Assembly (NCBI GenBank): GCA_021851875.1
Contig: JAJZQI010000015.1
Location: 1 to 62,925 of the forward strand
DNA: 62,925 bases
Direction: 5' to 3'
DNA from: Pseudomonadota bacterium
Lineage (GTDB): Bacteria; Pseudomonadota; Gammaproteobacteria; Burkholderiales; JAJZQI01
This document shows positions 19,671-29,466 of this stretch, in pieces. The stretch's first letter is position 1; the number at the start of each line of letters is the position of its first letter. The notes beneath the pieces were generated by a model that was given only the letters and a program-made list of their open reading frames with translations, did not search any database and was not told the origin of the DNA. The position numbers and the translations under genes are program-made.

Positions 19671-20738
19671 ATGAGTCGATTCTGGAGTCCGGTGGTTCAC
19701 GGCCTGACCCCCTATGTGCCGGGCGAGCAGCCCAAGCTCAACAACCTGGTCAAGCTCAACACCAATGAAAATCCCTACGGTCCGAGCCTGCGCGTGCTGG
19801 AAGCGCTGCGCGCCGAGGCAGGCGACAGCCTGCGTCTGTACCCTGACCCGAACAGCGACCGACTGAAGCAGGCGATCGCCGAGCAGCACGGTCTGGATAC
19901 GGCCCATGTATTCGTCGGCAACGGCTCGGACGAAGTGCTGGCGCATACCTTCCAGGCGTTGCTAAAACACGACTTGCCGATTTTGTTTCCGGATATCAGC
20001 TACAGTTTTTACCCGGTCTATTGCGGTTTGTACGGGATCGACTACACTGAAATTGCTCTTGATGAGCAGTTTGCAATCAATGTGGACGATTACATGCGCC
20101 CCAACGGCGGCATTATTTTCCCCAATCCCAATGCGCCGACCGGTCGAGCCCTGCCGCTGGCCGATATCGAGCGCCTGCTGCAGACCAACAGCGAATCCGT
20201 GGTGGTGATTGACGAAGCCTATGTCGACTTCGGCGCCGAATCGGCCGCCACGCTGGTGAAAAAATACCCGCAACTGCTGGTGGTGCATACGCTGTCCAAA
20301 TCCCGTGCGCTGGCCGGCCTGCGCGTCGGCTTTGCGCTCGGTCAGCCCGAGCTGATCGAGGCGCTGGTGCGGGTCAAGGACAGCTTCAATTCCTATCCGC
20401 TGGACCGCTTTGCCCAGGCGGGCGCCGTTGCGGCCATGCAGGATCGCGCCTGGTTCGACAATACCTGCCGCAAGGTCATCGCCAGCCGGGAAAAGCTGGT
20501 GGCCGAACTGGAGAGTCTGGGATTCGAAGTGCTGCCCTCGGCGGCGAATTTTGTCTTTGCGCGGCATCCGCAGCATGACGGGGCAGACCTGACGGCCAAA
20601 TTACGCGAGCGCAGCATCATCGTGCGGCATTTCCGCAAGCCGGCCCGCATCGCTCCTTTCATGCGCATCACGATCGGTACCGATGTGCAATGCGCCGCGC
20701 TGGTCGATGCATTGAAAGACATCCTGAAAACAGCCTGA
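19671..20738 (+). CDS. hisC: Histidinol-phosphate aminotransferase HisC
   Basis: PLP-dependent aminotransferase (355 aa) making L-histidinol phosphate from imidazole-acetol phosphate and glutamate. The PLP lysine lies in [17 protein letters not shown], with the [11 protein letters not shown] Asp-Tyr pair before it. I place the start at 19671 ([15 protein letters not shown]); an upstream in-frame ATG at 19629 lies inside hisD. It precedes hisB by 31 bases. Confidence 0.95.
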   Translation: MSRFWSPVVHGLTPYVPGEQPKLNNLVKLNTNENPYGPSLRVLEALRAEAGDSLRLYPDPNSDRLKQAIAEQHGLDTAHVFVGNGSDEVLAHTFQALLKHDLPILFPDISYSFYPVYCGLYGIDYTEIALDEQFAINVDDYMRPNGGIIFPNPNAPTGRALPLADIERLLQTNSESVVVIDEAYVDFGAESAATLVKKYPQLLVVHTLSKSRALAGLRVGFALGQPELIEALVRVKDSFNSYPLDRFAQAGAVAAMQDRAWFDNTCRKVIASREKLVAELESLGFEVLPSAANFVFARHPQHDGADLTAKLRERSIIVRHFRKPARIAPFMRITIGTDVQCAALVDALKDILKTA

Positions 20739-20769
20739 ACCCGTTTATCACTTCTGCACACGACTGACT

Positions 20770-21363
20770 ATGCCCATGCGTACAGCCCAAGTAACCCGCA
20801 ATACCCTGGAAACCCAGATTTCCGTCGAACTCAATCTGGACGGTACCGGTAAGGCACATTTCGAGACCGGCCTGCCGTTTCTCGATCACATGCTCGATCA
20901 GGTGGCGCGCCACGGCATGATGGACATCACCATTGCGGCCAAGGGCGACCTGCATATCGACGCGCACCACACGGTGGAAGATATCGGCATTACGCTGGGC
21001 CAGGCCTTTACCAAGGCGGTGGGCGACAAGAAGGGTATCAAGCGCTACGGCCATGCCTATGTGCCGCTGGACGAGGCGCTGTCACGCGTGGTGATCGACT
21101 TGTCCGGCCGTCCCGGGCTGGTGTTCGAGGTGCCGTTTACCCGCGCCTGGATCGGCCAGTTCGACGCGGACCTGTTCCATGAATTTTTCCAGGGTTTCGT
21201 CAATCACGCCCTGGTGACGCTGCATGTGGACAACCTGCGCGGCAGCAACGCCCATCATCAGGCGGAAACCGTGTTCAAGGCATTCGGCCGCGCCCTGCGC
21301 ATGGCGCTTGAGGCGGACGAACGCATGGCCGGCATCACGCCGTCGACGAAAGGCGCGCTGTGA
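20770..21363 (+). CDS. hisB: Imidazoleglycerol-phosphate dehydratase HisB
   Basis: Manganese enzyme (197 aa) dehydrating imidazole glycerol phosphate. Only the IGPD domain is present, without the histidinol-phosphatase domain of the enterobacterial bifunctional form, so a separate phosphatase must exist elsewhere. His-rich metal motifs [26 protein letters not shown] and SNAHHQAET are intact. A second ATG lies two codons in (20776) and could be the true start. It overlaps hisH by 4 bases. Confidence 0.95.
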   Translation: MPMRTAQVTRNTLETQISVELNLDGTGKAHFETGLPFLDHMLDQVARHGMMDITIAAKGDLHIDAHHTVEDIGITLGQAFTKAVGDKKGIKRYGHAYVPLDEALSRVVIDLSGRPGLVFEVPFTRAWIGQFDADLFHEFFQGFVNHALVTLHVDNLRGSNAHHQAETVFKAFGRALRMALEADERMAGITPSTKGAL

Positions 21364-22040
21364 TTGATATCGCCGTAATCGACTATGGCATGGGCAATCT
21401 GCGCTCGGTGTCCAAGGCGCTCGAACACGTGGCTCCGGCCGCGCGCGTGGTGGTGACCAGCGATCCGGCCGCCATTCGCGAGGCCGGCCGGGTGGTGTTC
21501 CCGGGTGTCGGCCACATGAGCGACTGCATGAAGGAATTGCAGCAGCGCGGGCTGGTCGACGTGGTCAAGGAAGCCGCGGCCGGCAAGCCGTTCCTGGGCA
21601 TTTGTCTGGGCATGCAGGCGCTGTTCGAGCACAGCGAGGAAGGCGACTGCGCAGGGCTGGGCATTTTGCCCGGCCGGGTGCTGAAATTCCCGGCGGAAGC
21701 CATGCACACCGAGCAGGGCGAAAAACTCAAGGTGCCGCACATGGGCTGGAACGAAGTGCATCAGGCGCAGTCGCACCCCATGTGGGCGGGTATCAAGGAT
21801 GCCGAGCGTTTTTACTTCGTGCACAGCTACTACGTGGAAGCCGGCAACCCCGATCTGGTGGCCGGCTTCAGCGTGTATCCCTTTCCGTTTACCTGTGCGG
21901 TGGCTGCCGGCAACATTTTTGCCGTGCAGTTCCACCCGGAAAAAAGCCAGACGGCCGGCATGGCCCTGCTGGGCAATTTCGTCACCTGGGACGGCGGCAT
22001 CATGGCCTCCACCTGTGACACGTCCAGCTGCAGTTACTGA
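21360..22040 (+). CDS. hisH: Imidazole glycerol phosphate synthase glutaminase HisH
   Basis: Class I glutamine amidotransferase subunit (226 aa) that feeds ammonia to HisF. The nucleophile Cys lies in [14 protein letters not shown] and the catalytic His-Glu in QFHPEKSQ. The start is GTG, overlapping the hisB stop as GTGA. The protein ends with a short tail ([15 protein letters not shown]) of roughly a dozen residues beyond the usual family end, with two cysteines; its meaning is unclear. Confidence 0.94.
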   Translation: MIDIAVIDYGMGNLRSVSKALEHVAPAARVVVTSDPAAIREAGRVVFPGVGHMSDCMKELQQRGLVDVVKEAAAGKPFLGICLGMQALFEHSEEGDCAGLGILPGRVLKFPAEAMHTEQGEKLKVPHMGWNEVHQAQSHPMWAGIKDAERFYFVHSYYVEAGNPDLVAGFSVYPFPFTCAVAAGNIFAVQFHPEKSQTAGMALLGNFVTWDGGIMASTCDTSSCSY

Positions 22041-22073
22041 TTTTGTTTTGAGCGTTTGACCGAGACCTGAACC

Positions 22074-22820
22074 ATGTTGATGATTCCCGCAATTGACCTG
22101 AAGGATGGCCACTGCGTACGTTTGCGCCAGGGGCTGATGGAAGATGCCACGGTGTTTTCCGAAGAACCCGCCGATATGGCGCGGCATTGGGTGAAACAGG
22201 GCGCCCGCCGCCTGCATCTGGTCGATTTGAACGGCGCCTTTGCCGGCAAGCCGGTCAATGAAGCCGCCATCAAGGCCATCGTCGAAGCCGTCGGCGGTGA
22301 GATTCCCATCCAGCTGGGCGGCGGCATTCGCGATCTGGAAACCATCGAACGCTATCTGGATGATGGCATCAGCTACATCATCATCGGCACGGCTGCGGTG
22401 AAAAACCCCGGCTTCCTGCACGAGGCTTGCGATGCCTTCCCGGGTCATATCATCGTCGGGCTGGACGCCAAGGACGGCAAGGTGGCGGTGGACGGCTGGT
22501 CCAAGCTCACCGGCCACGACGTGGTGGATCTGGCGGCCCGTTTCGAGGGTTACGGCGTCGAGTCGGTCATTTACACCGATATCGGCCGCGACGGCATGCT
22601 GTCGGGCGTGAACATCGAGGCGACGGTCAAACTGGCCCGTGCGTTGACCATTCCGGTGATCGCCAGCGGCGGCATCACCAATCTCGACGATGTGCGCAAG
22701 CTGTGCAACGTGGAAGAGGAAGGCATCATCGGTGCCATCACCGGTCGCGCCATCTACGAAGGCACGCTGGATTTTTCAGCGGCTCAGGCGCTGGCCGATG
22801 AATTGTCCGAGGTCGTCTGA
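22074..22820 (+). CDS. hisA: Phosphoribosylformimino-AICAR ribotide isomerase HisA
   Basis: TIM-barrel Amadori isomerase (248 aa) of histidine synthesis. The N-terminal general base lies in [15 protein letters not shown] and the second catalytic Asp in [12 protein letters not shown]. Phosphate-binding loops [11 protein letters not shown] and [11 protein letters not shown] are present. Its stop overlaps the hisF start by one base. Confidence 0.96.
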   Translation: MLMIPAIDLKDGHCVRLRQGLMEDATVFSEEPADMARHWVKQGARRLHLVDLNGAFAGKPVNEAAIKAIVEAVGGEIPIQLGGGIRDLETIERYLDDGISYIIIGTAAVKNPGFLHEACDAFPGHIIVGLDAKDGKVAVDGWSKLTGHDVVDLAARFEGYGVESVIYTDIGRDGMLSGVNIEATVKLARALTIPVIASGGITNLDDVRKLCNVEEEGIIGAITGRAIYEGTLDFSAAQALADELSEVV

Positions 22821-23581
22821 TGGGATTGGCCAAGCGCATTATTCCCTGCCTTGACGTCACTGCCGGTCGCGTCGTCAAAGGCGTCAATTTTGTCGGTTTG
22901 CGCGATGCCGGCGATCCGGTGGAAATCGCCCGCCGCTATGACGAGCAGGGCGCCGACGAGCTGACTTTCCTGGATATCACCGCCAGCTCCGACGAGCGGG
23001 ATATCATCCTGCATATCATTGAAGATGTGGCAGCCCAGGTATTCATCCCGCTCACCGTCGGCGGCGGCGTGCGTGAAGTGAACGATGTGCGGCGCCTGCT
23101 CAATGCCGGCGCCGACAAGGTCAGCATCAATACCAGTGCGGTGACCAATCCGCAGCTGGTGGCCGATGCCGCAGCGCGTTTCGGCTCGCAATGCATTGTG
23201 GTGGCGATCGATGCCAAGCAGGTTGGCGAGGGCAAGTGGGAAGTCTTTACCCACGGCGGCCGCAAGGCAACCGGGCTGGATGCGGTCGAATGGGCGCAAA
23301 AGATGCAGGCTATGGGGGCGGGCGAGATCCTGCTGACCAGCATGGACCGCGACGGCACCAAAAACGGTTTTGATCTGGCGGTGGTGCGCGCCGTATCCGA
23401 CGCGGTGGATATCCCGGTGATCGCCAGCGGCGGGGTGGGCAAGCTGGAACACCTGGCCCAGGGCGTACTGCTGGGGCATGCCGATGCCGTGCTGGCGGCC
23501 AGCATTTTCCACTTTGGCGAATTTACCGTGCGTCAGGCCAAGGAACACATGGCCATGGCCGGCATTGAAATGAGGATGTAA
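22820..23581 (+). CDS. hisF: Imidazole glycerol phosphate synthase cyclase HisF
   Basis: TIM-barrel cyclase (253 aa) that joins ammonia from HisH to PRFAR, giving imidazole glycerol phosphate and AICAR. Catalytic Asp residues are in [19 protein letters not shown] and [30 protein letters not shown] is the phosphate loop. It overlaps hisA and hisI by one base each. Confidence 0.97.
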   Translation: MGLAKRIIPCLDVTAGRVVKGVNFVGLRDAGDPVEIARRYDEQGADELTFLDITASSDERDIILHIIEDVAAQVFIPLTVGGGVREVNDVRRLLNAGADKVSINTSAVTNPQLVADAAARFGSQCIVVAIDAKQVGEGKWEVFTHGGRKATGLDAVEWAQKMQAMGAGEILLTSMDRDGTKNGFDLAVVRAVSDAVDIPVIASGGVGKLEHLAQGVLLGHADAVLAASIFHFGEFTVRQAKEHMAMAGIEMRM

Positions 23582-23973
23582 TGGCCGATACCTGGTTGAA
23601 TAAAGTGAACTGGGGCGATAATGGCCTCATTCCGGCCATTGCCCAGGATGACCAGACCAATGAGGTGTTGATGGTCGCCTGGATGAACCGCGAGGCGCTG
23701 AAAGAAACAGCGTCCAGCGGCAATGCCGTATACTGGTCGCGTTCACGCCGCAAGCTGTGGCGCAAGGGCGAGGAGTCCGGTCACGTGCAGAAGGTGAAAG
23801 GCATCTTCCTCGACTGCGACGAAGACGTGGTTCTGCTCAAGGTGGAACAGATCGGCGGGATCGCCTGTCATACCGGACGGCACGACTGTTTTTTCCAGCA
23901 GCTGGTCGATGGCGAATGGCGCGATGTGAAACCGGTGCTGAAAGACCCGGCGGAGATCTACAAGCATGAATGA
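23581..23973 (+). CDS. hisI: Phosphoribosyl-AMP cyclohydrolase HisI
   Basis: Zinc- and magnesium-dependent hydrolase (130 aa) opening the purine ring of phosphoribosyl-AMP. The core [27 protein letters not shown], the magnesium Asp cluster [11 protein letters not shown] and the zinc Cys residues in [14 protein letters not shown] are visible. It is separate from HisE, unlike the fused enterobacterial enzyme, and overlaps it by 8 bases. Confidence 0.96.
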   Translation: MADTWLNKVNWGDNGLIPAIAQDDQTNEVLMVAWMNREALKETASSGNAVYWSRSRRKLWRKGEESGHVQKVKGIFLDCDEDVVLLKVEQIGGIACHTGRHDCFFQQLVDGEWRDVKPVLKDPAEIYKHE

Positions 23974-24292
23974 AAATGACGTATTGGGCCGCCTTGCCGC
24001 GATTGTCGAGTCGCGCAAGCAGGCCGACCCGCAGGATTCCTATGTGGCCAGCCTGTATGCCAAGGGTCTCGACAAGATCCTCAAAAAGGTCGGTGAAGAG
24101 GCGGCCGAAACGCTCATTGCGGCCAAAAACAGCGACAAGGCGGAGCTGGTGTACGAGATGGCCGATCTGTGGTTCCACTGTCTGGTGTTGCTGGCACAAA
24201 AAGGCCTGCATCCGGACGATGTGCTGAACGAGCTGGCCCGCCGCGAGGGGCTGTCGGGGCACGTGGAAAAAGCCGGCAGGAGCGAACGCTGA
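23966..24292 (+). CDS. hisE: Phosphoribosyl-ATP pyrophosphatase HisE
   Basis: MazG-like all-alpha pyrophosphohydrolase (108 aa) converting phosphoribosyl-ATP to phosphoribosyl-AMP. The family core [20 protein letters not shown] and [12 protein letters not shown] carries the acidic metal ligands. It overlaps hisI by 8 bases and the HIT gene by one base, closing the histidine block. Confidence 0.95.
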   Translation: MNENDVLGRLAAIVESRKQADPQDSYVASLYAKGLDKILKKVGEEAAETLIAAKNSDKAELVYEMADLWFHCLVLLAQKGLHPDDVLNELARREGLSGHVEKAGRSER

Positions 24293-24630
24293 TGAGTGAC
24301 TGTATTTTCTGCAGAATCGTCGCCGGCGAGCTGCCCAGCAACAAGGTTTACGAAGACGACGATATACTGGTGTTTCATGATATTCACCCGATCGCGCCGG
24401 TGCATTTTCTGCTGATACCGAAGCGACATGTCGAATCGTTGGCGCACTGCGAGGAGGAGCATATGCCGCTGTTGGGCAAGATCCTCGCGCTGGCGCCGAA
24501 GCTGGCCAGGGAGCAGGGGCTGGAGAGCGGTTTCCGCACCATGATCAATACCGGTCATGGCGGCGGGCAGGAAGTGTTTCACCTGCATGTGCACGTATTT
24601 GGCGGCGGCAGCCATTTGCCGCGTTTATAA
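24292..24630 (+). CDS. HIT-family nucleotide hydrolase, HinT-like
   Basis: Purine nucleoside phosphoramidase-type histidine triad protein of 112 aa. The start at 24292 ([19 protein letters not shown]) overlaps the hisE stop; an upstream frame extension has no support. The histidine triad HLHVHVFGG is at the C-terminus. HinT homologues sit between his and tat genes in many betaproteobacteria, so this is a stable neighbourhood. Confidence 0.93.
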   Translation: MSDCIFCRIVAGELPSNKVYEDDDILVFHDIHPIAPVHFLLIPKRHVESLAHCEEEHMPLLGKILALAPKLAREQGLESGFRTMINTGHGGGQEVFHLHVHVFGGGSHLPRL

Positions 24631-24664
24631 GAGCGGGTAAAACCCGCTGCAACTGGAGACGGAA

Positions 24665-24883
24665 ATGGGATCATTTAGCATTTGGCATTGGTTGATCGTG
24701 CTGGTCATCGTATTGGTGATTTTCGGCACCAAGAAACTGCGTAACATTGGCGGTGACCTGGGCGGCGCAGTCAAGAACTTCAAGGATGCGATGAACGAAG
24801 GCGATAAACCCAAACAGCTTGACCAGCAGCATACCGGTGGCGAGACCATCGATGCCGAAGTGACCGATAAAAAGAAAGTCTGA
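24665..24883 (+). CDS. tatA: Twin-arginine translocase subunit TatA
   Basis: Pore-forming subunit (72 aa) of the Tat system for folded proteins. It has a short N-terminal membrane helix ([19 protein letters not shown]), the [14 protein letters not shown] amphipathic hinge and a charged tail. A GGAGA ribosome-binding site lies 6 bases before the ATG. The tatABC order is classic. Confidence 0.95.
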   Translation: MGSFSIWHWLIVLVIVLVIFGTKKLRNIGGDLGGAVKNFKDAMNEGDKPKQLDQQHTGGETIDAEVTDKKKV

Positions 24884-24925
24884 CGACACAACAGCACGGG
24901 CAAGCTGAGAGGGGCGGCGCGGATC

Positions 24926-25354
24926 ATGTTTGATATCGGATTTTCCGAACTGCTGGTAATCGGTGTGGTGGCCCTGGTGGTGCTCGGGCCGGAACGGTTG
25001 CCGAAAGTGGCGCGCACGGCGGGCCACCTTGTTGGCCGTCTGCAGCGTTACATGGCGGCGGTGAAGGCTGATATGGAGCGGGAGGGCCATTTGCAGGATC
25101 TGCATGATCTGCGCCAGCAATTCGAAACCTCCAAAAGCGAAGTGGAAAAGTCGATTCAGCAGACGGCTCAGGCAGTGAAAACCGAAGCGGCCGAACAGGC
25201 GCAGACCATTCACGCGCCGCTGGAACAGGCCAAGCAGGAAATTGCGGGGGCTGTCGCACCCGCTGCGAGCGAACCCGCTCCCGCTGTAGCTGCGCCCATC
25301 ACTCCAGCCGTTGCCGCAACCACACCCCCTTCCTCTGAAAAGTCGACTGGCTGA
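24926..25354 (+). CDS. tatB: Twin-arginine translocase subunit TatB
   Basis: Tat receptor subunit (142 aa) that binds signal peptides with TatC. It opens [20 protein letters not shown] with the conserved [13 protein letters not shown] after the helix. A long coiled segment and an Ala/Pro-rich tail ([15 protein letters not shown]) follow. tatC starts 2 bases after its stop. Confidence 0.94.
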   Translation: MFDIGFSELLVIGVVALVVLGPERLPKVARTAGHLVGRLQRYMAAVKADMEREGHLQDLHDLRQQFETSKSEVEKSIQQTAQAVKTEAAEQAQTIHAPLEQAKQEIAGAVAPAASEPAPAVAAPITPAVAATTPPSSEKSTG

Positions 25355-25356
25355 CC

Positions 25357-26187
25357 ATGTTTGCCGAACAGCAGTTCATTTCCCATCTGTTAGAAATGCG
25401 CGACCGCCTGCTGCGGGTGGTGGTGATCTACCTGATTATTTTTGTCGTCCTGTTTCCGTTTGCCAACAAGCTGTACACCCTGCTGGCGCAACCGCTGCTG
25501 ATGGCCCTGCCCAAAGGCGGGCAGATGATCGCCACCGAGGTGACAACACCGTTCTTCGTGCCGCTCAAGGTCACCATGATGGCGGCCTTCATCCTGTCGC
25601 TGCCGTACACGCTTTACCAGGCCTGGGCCTTTATTGCGCCGGGTTTGTACACGCACGAAAAGCGCCTGGCCCTGCCGTTGATCGTTGCGAGCACCCTTCT
25701 GTTCCTGGTCGGCATGACCTTCGCCTATTTCGCCGTTTTCCCGGTGGTGTTCGGTTTCATGGTGCACACAGCGCCGGCGGGCGTGGCGGTGATGACGGAT
25801 ATCGGCAAGTATCTGGATTTCGTGATGACCCTGTTCCTGGCGTTCGGGACCACCTTTGAAGTGCCGATCGCGGTGATTCTGCTGGTGCTGATGGGGATGG
25901 TGAGCGTGGAAAAACTGCGCGAAATCCGTCCTTACATGATCGTCGCCGCGTTCATTATCGGCGCGATTTTCACACCGCCCGACGTGATTTCGCAAATCAT
26001 GCTGGCCGTGCCTTTGTGGCTGCTGTATGAAGTGGGTATTATCATGGCCGCGCTGCTGAAAAAGCAGCGCGCCGCTGATACGGGGACAGCTCGGTCAGAG
26101 GACGAAGCGCCTTACCGTCCCCTGAGCAGTGAGGAGATGGACCGCGAACTCGATGCCATCGAGGCGGCCGAAAAAGATCAGAAGTGA
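25357..26187 (+). CDS. tatC: Twin-arginine translocase subunit TatC
   Basis: Polytopic core (276 aa) of the Tat receptor with six membrane helices. FISHLLEMRDRLLRVVVIY, the FFVPLKVTMMAAFILSLPY region and FGTTFEVPIAVILL are signature segments. The charged tail of about 40 residues (RSEDEAPYRPLSSEEMD) is longer than in E. coli. Its last 10 bases overlap the convergent hydrolase gene. Confidence 0.96.
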   Translation: MFAEQQFISHLLEMRDRLLRVVVIYLIIFVVLFPFANKLYTLLAQPLLMALPKGGQMIATEVTTPFFVPLKVTMMAAFILSLPYTLYQAWAFIAPGLYTHEKRLALPLIVASTLLFLVGMTFAYFAVFPVVFGFMVHTAPAGVAVMTDIGKYLDFVMTLFLAFGTTFEVPIAVILLVLMGMVSVEKLREIRPYMIVAAFIIGAIFTPPDVISQIMLAVPLWLLYEVGIIMAALLKKQRAADTGTARSEDEAPYRPLSSEEMDRELDAIEAAEKDQK

Positions 26188-26996
26188 AGTACCTCGTCCA
26201 CCTTCATGGTATGGACGGGGATCTTCTTGTCGCCCAGCTTGTCCATCGCCTGCCGCAATTCTGACGGCGTGCCATCAAGAATCGGGAAGGTGCCGTAATG
26301 CATCGGCACCACTTCCTTCGGCTTCACCATATCGACGGCCAGCGCGGCACGCTTGGGGTCCATGGTGAAGTGGCCGCCGATACAGGCCATCATCACATCG
26401 ATATGACTGAATTTGCGGATCAGCGACATGTCCTGGAACACGTCGGTGTCGCCGGTGTGGTAGAAGGTCGGGCCGTTTTTCACCTGAATGACAAAGCCGC
26501 CGGGCGCGCCGCCGTCATGAATGTCCTTGTCGGCGCTGCCTTCCGGCGGCATAACGGTGGAGCTGTGCACGGCCGGAATAAAGGTCACTTTCACTTCGCC
26601 ATCCAGCAGTGACAGCGTGCCGCCGAAATTGCCCATGGTGTCCATGCCGGCCTGCTTGGGCGGGTAGCCGCCATAGGTGGTCAGTTCGCTGCCCAGATCA
26701 TAGGTGGCAACCAGCTTGGCGCCGGTTTTCCTGGCAATTTCCACGCTGTTGCCGACATGGTCAAAGTGGCCGTGGCTGATGAGGATCAGGTCGGCCTGTT
26801 TGATGTCGGCCAGATCTTCCTTGCCGTGCGGGTTGGACGGGTTGGTGATCCACGGATCGATCAGCAGGGTTTTGCCGCTCGGCGTGGTGATCTTGAACGC
26901 GGCATGGCCGTACCAGGTGAGGCTGGTGCCGGCCGCCCACAAGGCGGTACTGCTCAGGCTGAGGGTGGCTGCCAGAACGAGGGTGCGCAGTTTCAT
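26178..26996 (-). CDS. Secreted metal-dependent hydrolase, MBL fold (UPF0173-like)
   Basis: Metallo-beta-lactamase-fold hydrolase of about 272 aa with a Sec signal peptide when started at 26996 (MKLRTLVLAATLSLSSTALWA). The metal motif SHGHFDHVGNS and later ligands HTGDTDVF and VVPMHYGTF match the UPF0173/UlaG-like group. The reaction is unknown. It is probably co-transcribed with folA, whose stop is 10 bases upstream. It overlaps the tatC 3' end by 10 bases. Confidence 0.85.
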   Translation of the reverse strand: MKLRTLVLAATLSLSSTALWAAGTSLTWYGHAAFKITTPSGKTLLIDPWITNPSNPHGKEDLADIKQADLILISHGHFDHVGNSVEIARKTGAKLVATYDLGSELTTYGGYPPKQAGMDTMGNFGGTLSLLDGEVKVTFIPAVHSSTVMPPEGSADKDIHDGGAPGGFVIQVKNGPTFYHTGDTDVFQDMSLIRKFSHIDVMMACIGGHFTMDPKRAALAVDMVKPKEVVPMHYGTFPILDGTPSELRQAMDKLGDKKIPVHTMKVDEVLHF

Positions 26997-27006
26997 GAGT
27001 GCTCCA

Positions 27007-27492
27007 TTATGGTTGTTTGTGATACTCGACGAAATCAAATTCTAGTCCGGATTCGCTAAGATGCGAATCGCGTTTCACTTCCTGCCAGAGGCTTTTGTCA
27101 AACTCGGGAAAATGCGCGTCACCGACGAATTCGCCCTTTATTTCAGTGAGATAAAGATGCTGGGCGAGCGGCAGTGCCTGGGCATACAGCTCAGCCCCGC
27201 CGATGATGAACGCCTCATCCTTGTCCTGACACGCTGCGATGGCCGCTTGCAATGAGGTCGCCGAGGTGCAGCCCTCCACCCGGTAGTCCGGATTGCGCGT
27301 TACGATGATGCTGTGCCGGCCGGGCAGGGGTTTGCCGATCGACTCGAAAGTCTTGCGGCCCATGATGATGTCGTGGCCCAGCGTCAGGCGCTTGAAGTGC
27401 TGCAAATCCTCTTTCAGATTCCACGGCAGACGGTTTTCAATGCCGATGACGCGATTTTGCGCCATGGCGGAAATGATGCTGATTTGGGTCAT
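27007..27492 (-). CDS. folA: Dihydrofolate reductase
   Basis: NADPH-dependent reduction of dihydrofolate to tetrahydrofolate; 161 aa, normal length. Landmarks: ISAMAQNRVIGIENRLPWNLKEDL with the catalytic acid, IIMGRKTFESIGKPLPGR and AFIIGGAELYAQALPL. Its ATG overlaps the stop of the upstream cytochrome gene (TAATG). thyA lies two genes upstream on the same strand, which fits joint folate metabolism. Confidence 0.95.
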   Translation of the reverse strand: MTQISIISAMAQNRVIGIENRLPWNLKEDLQHFKRLTLGHDIIMGRKTFESIGKPLPGRHSIIVTRNPDYRVEGCTSATSLQAAIAACQDKDEAFIIGGAELYAQALPLAQHLYLTEIKGEFVGDAHFPEFDKSLWQEVKRDSHLSESGLEFDFVEYHKQP

Positions 27493-28157
27493 TACAAGCT
27501 CGATATGTAGGCCGCTACCGCCTGGATGTCGGCGTCGGTGAGCTGGCTGGCAACTTTGGACATGAGCGGATCCTTGCGCTCCCCCGTGCGGCTGCGGTAG
27601 AGGGTGAGTGATTTAATGAGATAAGGCGTCTGCTGGCTGGCAATGCGGGCGATTTGCTCGTTGCCCAGGCCCTTGTCGCCGTGGCAGACATGGCAAACCT
27701 GACTGAAGATCTGCTTGCCCCGGCTCATCAGGGCCGGATCGCCGGGCGGGTTTTTTCTGGCCGGGATGCTGGAGAAATACACGGCGATATTGACCTTCTC
27801 TTCGTCCGTCAGCTCTTTCAGCAACCCTTCCATGAAAGGGTACTTGCGCCGCCCGTCGACAAATTTCTGCATCTGCACCAGCAGGTAGGCGGCATTTTGC
27901 GCGGCAAGATTGGGCGTTTCCGGATGGGTGCTGTGTCCTTCCGTGCCGTGACAGTTGAAGCAGAATGAGGCGGTGCGTTTGCCGGCTGCTGCCGCTTGCT
28001 GGATCTTTTGCGGCGAAATCTGGATCTGCGACAGACGGTCTGCCAGACTGGGTTGTGTCGTTGCAGCGGCAGCCAAACTGGCGGAAGACATGCCGTATGC
28101 CAGCAGGAAGAGCGGTACGAAGCCTGATTTGAAGCCCGGAATCCTCATTTGCAGCAA
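27492..28157 (-). CDS. Periplasmic dihaem c-type cytochrome
   Basis: Secreted cytochrome of 221 aa with a signal peptide (PLFLLAYGMSSASLAAAAT). Two CxxCH haem sites are seen, CFNCHG near residue 69 and CHVCHG near 156, each followed by a methionine-containing region. The layout resembles cytochrome c4/c553 electron carriers. It sits unusually between thyA and folA. Its redox partner cannot be named from this window. Confidence 0.88.
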   Translation of the reverse strand: MLQMRIPGFKSGFVPLFLLAYGMSSASLAAAATTQPSLADRLSQIQISPQKIQQAAAAGKRTASFCFNCHGTEGHSTHPETPNLAAQNAAYLLVQMQKFVDGRRKYPFMEGLLKELTDEEKVNIAVYFSSIPARKNPPGDPALMSRGKQIFSQVCHVCHGDKGLGNEQIARIASQQTPYLIKSLTLYRSRTGERKDPLMSKVASQLTDADIQAVAAYISSL

Positions 28158-28247
28158 CTCCTCACGAATGGTTTTTTTAGGACAGAAGAATTATGCCATA
28201 TTAGGATATTGGTATCCTTTATTTCTTTCGCGGGCTGGGCTTGCGAG

Positions 28248-29042
28248 TCAAACGGCCACGGGTGCCTTGATGCCCGGATGCGGATCATAGCCTTCCAGCG
28301 TGAAGTCGTCGTATTTGAAGGCGAACAGATCGGTGACTGCCGGGTTCAGTCGCATGATCGGCAAGGCGCGCGGCTCGCGCGCCAACTGGGTGTTGACCTG
28401 TTCCAGGTGGTTCAGATAAATGTGCGCATCCCCCAGGGTGTGGACGAAATCACCCGGCTGCAGGCCGCACACCTGCGCCATCATCATGGTCAGGATGGCA
28501 TAGGAGGCGATGTTGAACGGCACGCCGAGGAAGATATCCGCGCTGCGCTGATAGAGCTGGCAGGACAATTTCCCATCCGCCACGTAAAACTGGAAGAAGG
28601 CGTGACAGGGCGGCAGTTTCATGTTGCTGATCTCGCCCACGTTCCAGGCGGATACGATCATGCGGCGGGAATCGGGGGTATTCTTGATCTGCTTCAGCAC
28701 CTCGCTGATCTGATCGATGTGGCGGCCGTCCGCCGTCGGCCAGGAACGCCACTGATAGCCGTAGATGGGCCCCAGGTTGCCGTTCTCGTCCGCCCACTCG
28801 TCCCAGATGGTGACGCCATTTTCCTTCAGGTAGCTGATGTTGGTGTCGCCCTGCAAAAACCACAGCAATTCGTGAATGATCGACTTCAGATGGACTTTCT
28901 TGGTCGTCAGCAGGGGAAAACCCTCCTGCAGGTTGAAGCGCATCTGGTAGCCGAAGACCGATTTCGTGCCGGTGCCGGTGCGGTCGGTCTTGGTGGCGCC
29001 ATGATTGAGTACGTGGGTAAGCAGGTCGAGGTATTGTTGCAT
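28248..29042 (-). CDS. thyA: Thymidylate synthase
   Basis: Makes dTMP from dUMP with methylene-tetrahydrofolate; 264 aa, the same length as the E. coli enzyme. Landmarks: [19 protein letters not shown], the dUMP segment [12 protein letters not shown], the catalytic Cys in [12 protein letters not shown] and [12 protein letters not shown]. It leads the thyA-cytochrome-folA-hydrolase run. Confidence 0.97.
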   Translation of the reverse strand: MQQYLDLLTHVLNHGATKTDRTGTGTKSVFGYQMRFNLQEGFPLLTTKKVHLKSIIHELLWFLQGDTNISYLKENGVTIWDEWADENGNLGPIYGYQWRSWPTADGRHIDQISEVLKQIKNTPDSRRMIVSAWNVGEISNMKLPPCHAFFQFYVADGKLSCQLYQRSADIFLGVPFNIASYAILTMMMAQVCGLQPGDFVHTLGDAHIYLNHLEQVNTQLAREPRALPIMRLNPAVTDLFAFKYDDFTLEGYDPHPGIKAPVAV

Positions 29043-29166
29043 GGTGTTGGGCTGCAGAAAATTGTTAGCCTGTATTATTACTTAGCAGGCGGATTTCGTC
29101 ATGTGCTTATCAGAGCGGTGCAAGGGAGACCTGCCGCAGTCTTGCGAGTTAACCTTTTGCGCTGTA

Positions 29167-29466
29167 TTAGAAGCCTTGCAATAGCAGGTCAATTGCGGCG
29201 ACGATTTCAGCGTGATGGTTTTGCAGGTTGAACTGCACGGTTGTCAGTTCCTTTACCGGAATGGCTGCCATGTATTGCGTGACCATGATGAACGATTCAC
29301 CGTTGAGCACGAATATAGGGTTGAGGGTGGTTGCCGGTTTGGGGGCGTTGGCCTGGGGCATCAATGGAACCACTATCCGCGTGTTGAAGTGGCTTATGGC
29401 ATCCGCCTGTATGTCCATGATATAGCCCTGGCCGGACGGGGTGCTATAGACCGAGAAGCGGCTCAT
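29167..29466 (-). CDS. ccdB: CcdB-family toxin, altered C-terminus
   Basis: Toxin of a type II toxin-antitoxin pair, 99 aa. The CcdB fold is suggested by RFSVYSTPSGQGYIMDIQAD, NTRIVVPLMP and NGESFIMVTQYMAAIPV. The F-plasmid toxin ends Trp-Gly-Ile, and these residues are needed to poison DNA gyrase. Here the end reads LLLQGF: the Trp is replaced by Gln. It may be a weak or non-gyrase toxin, or an inactive one. It starts one base into the ccdA stop. Confidence 0.85.
   Translation of the reverse strand: MSRFSVYSTPSGQGYIMDIQADAISHFNTRIVVPLMPQANAPKPATTLNPIFVLNGESFIMVTQYMAAIPVKELTTVQFNLQNHHAEIVAAIDLLLQGF

Noticed and set aside
21258-22517. Minus-strand open frame of 419 codons across hisH and hisA
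   Set aside because: It is antisense to two certain histidine genes and shows no family motif.
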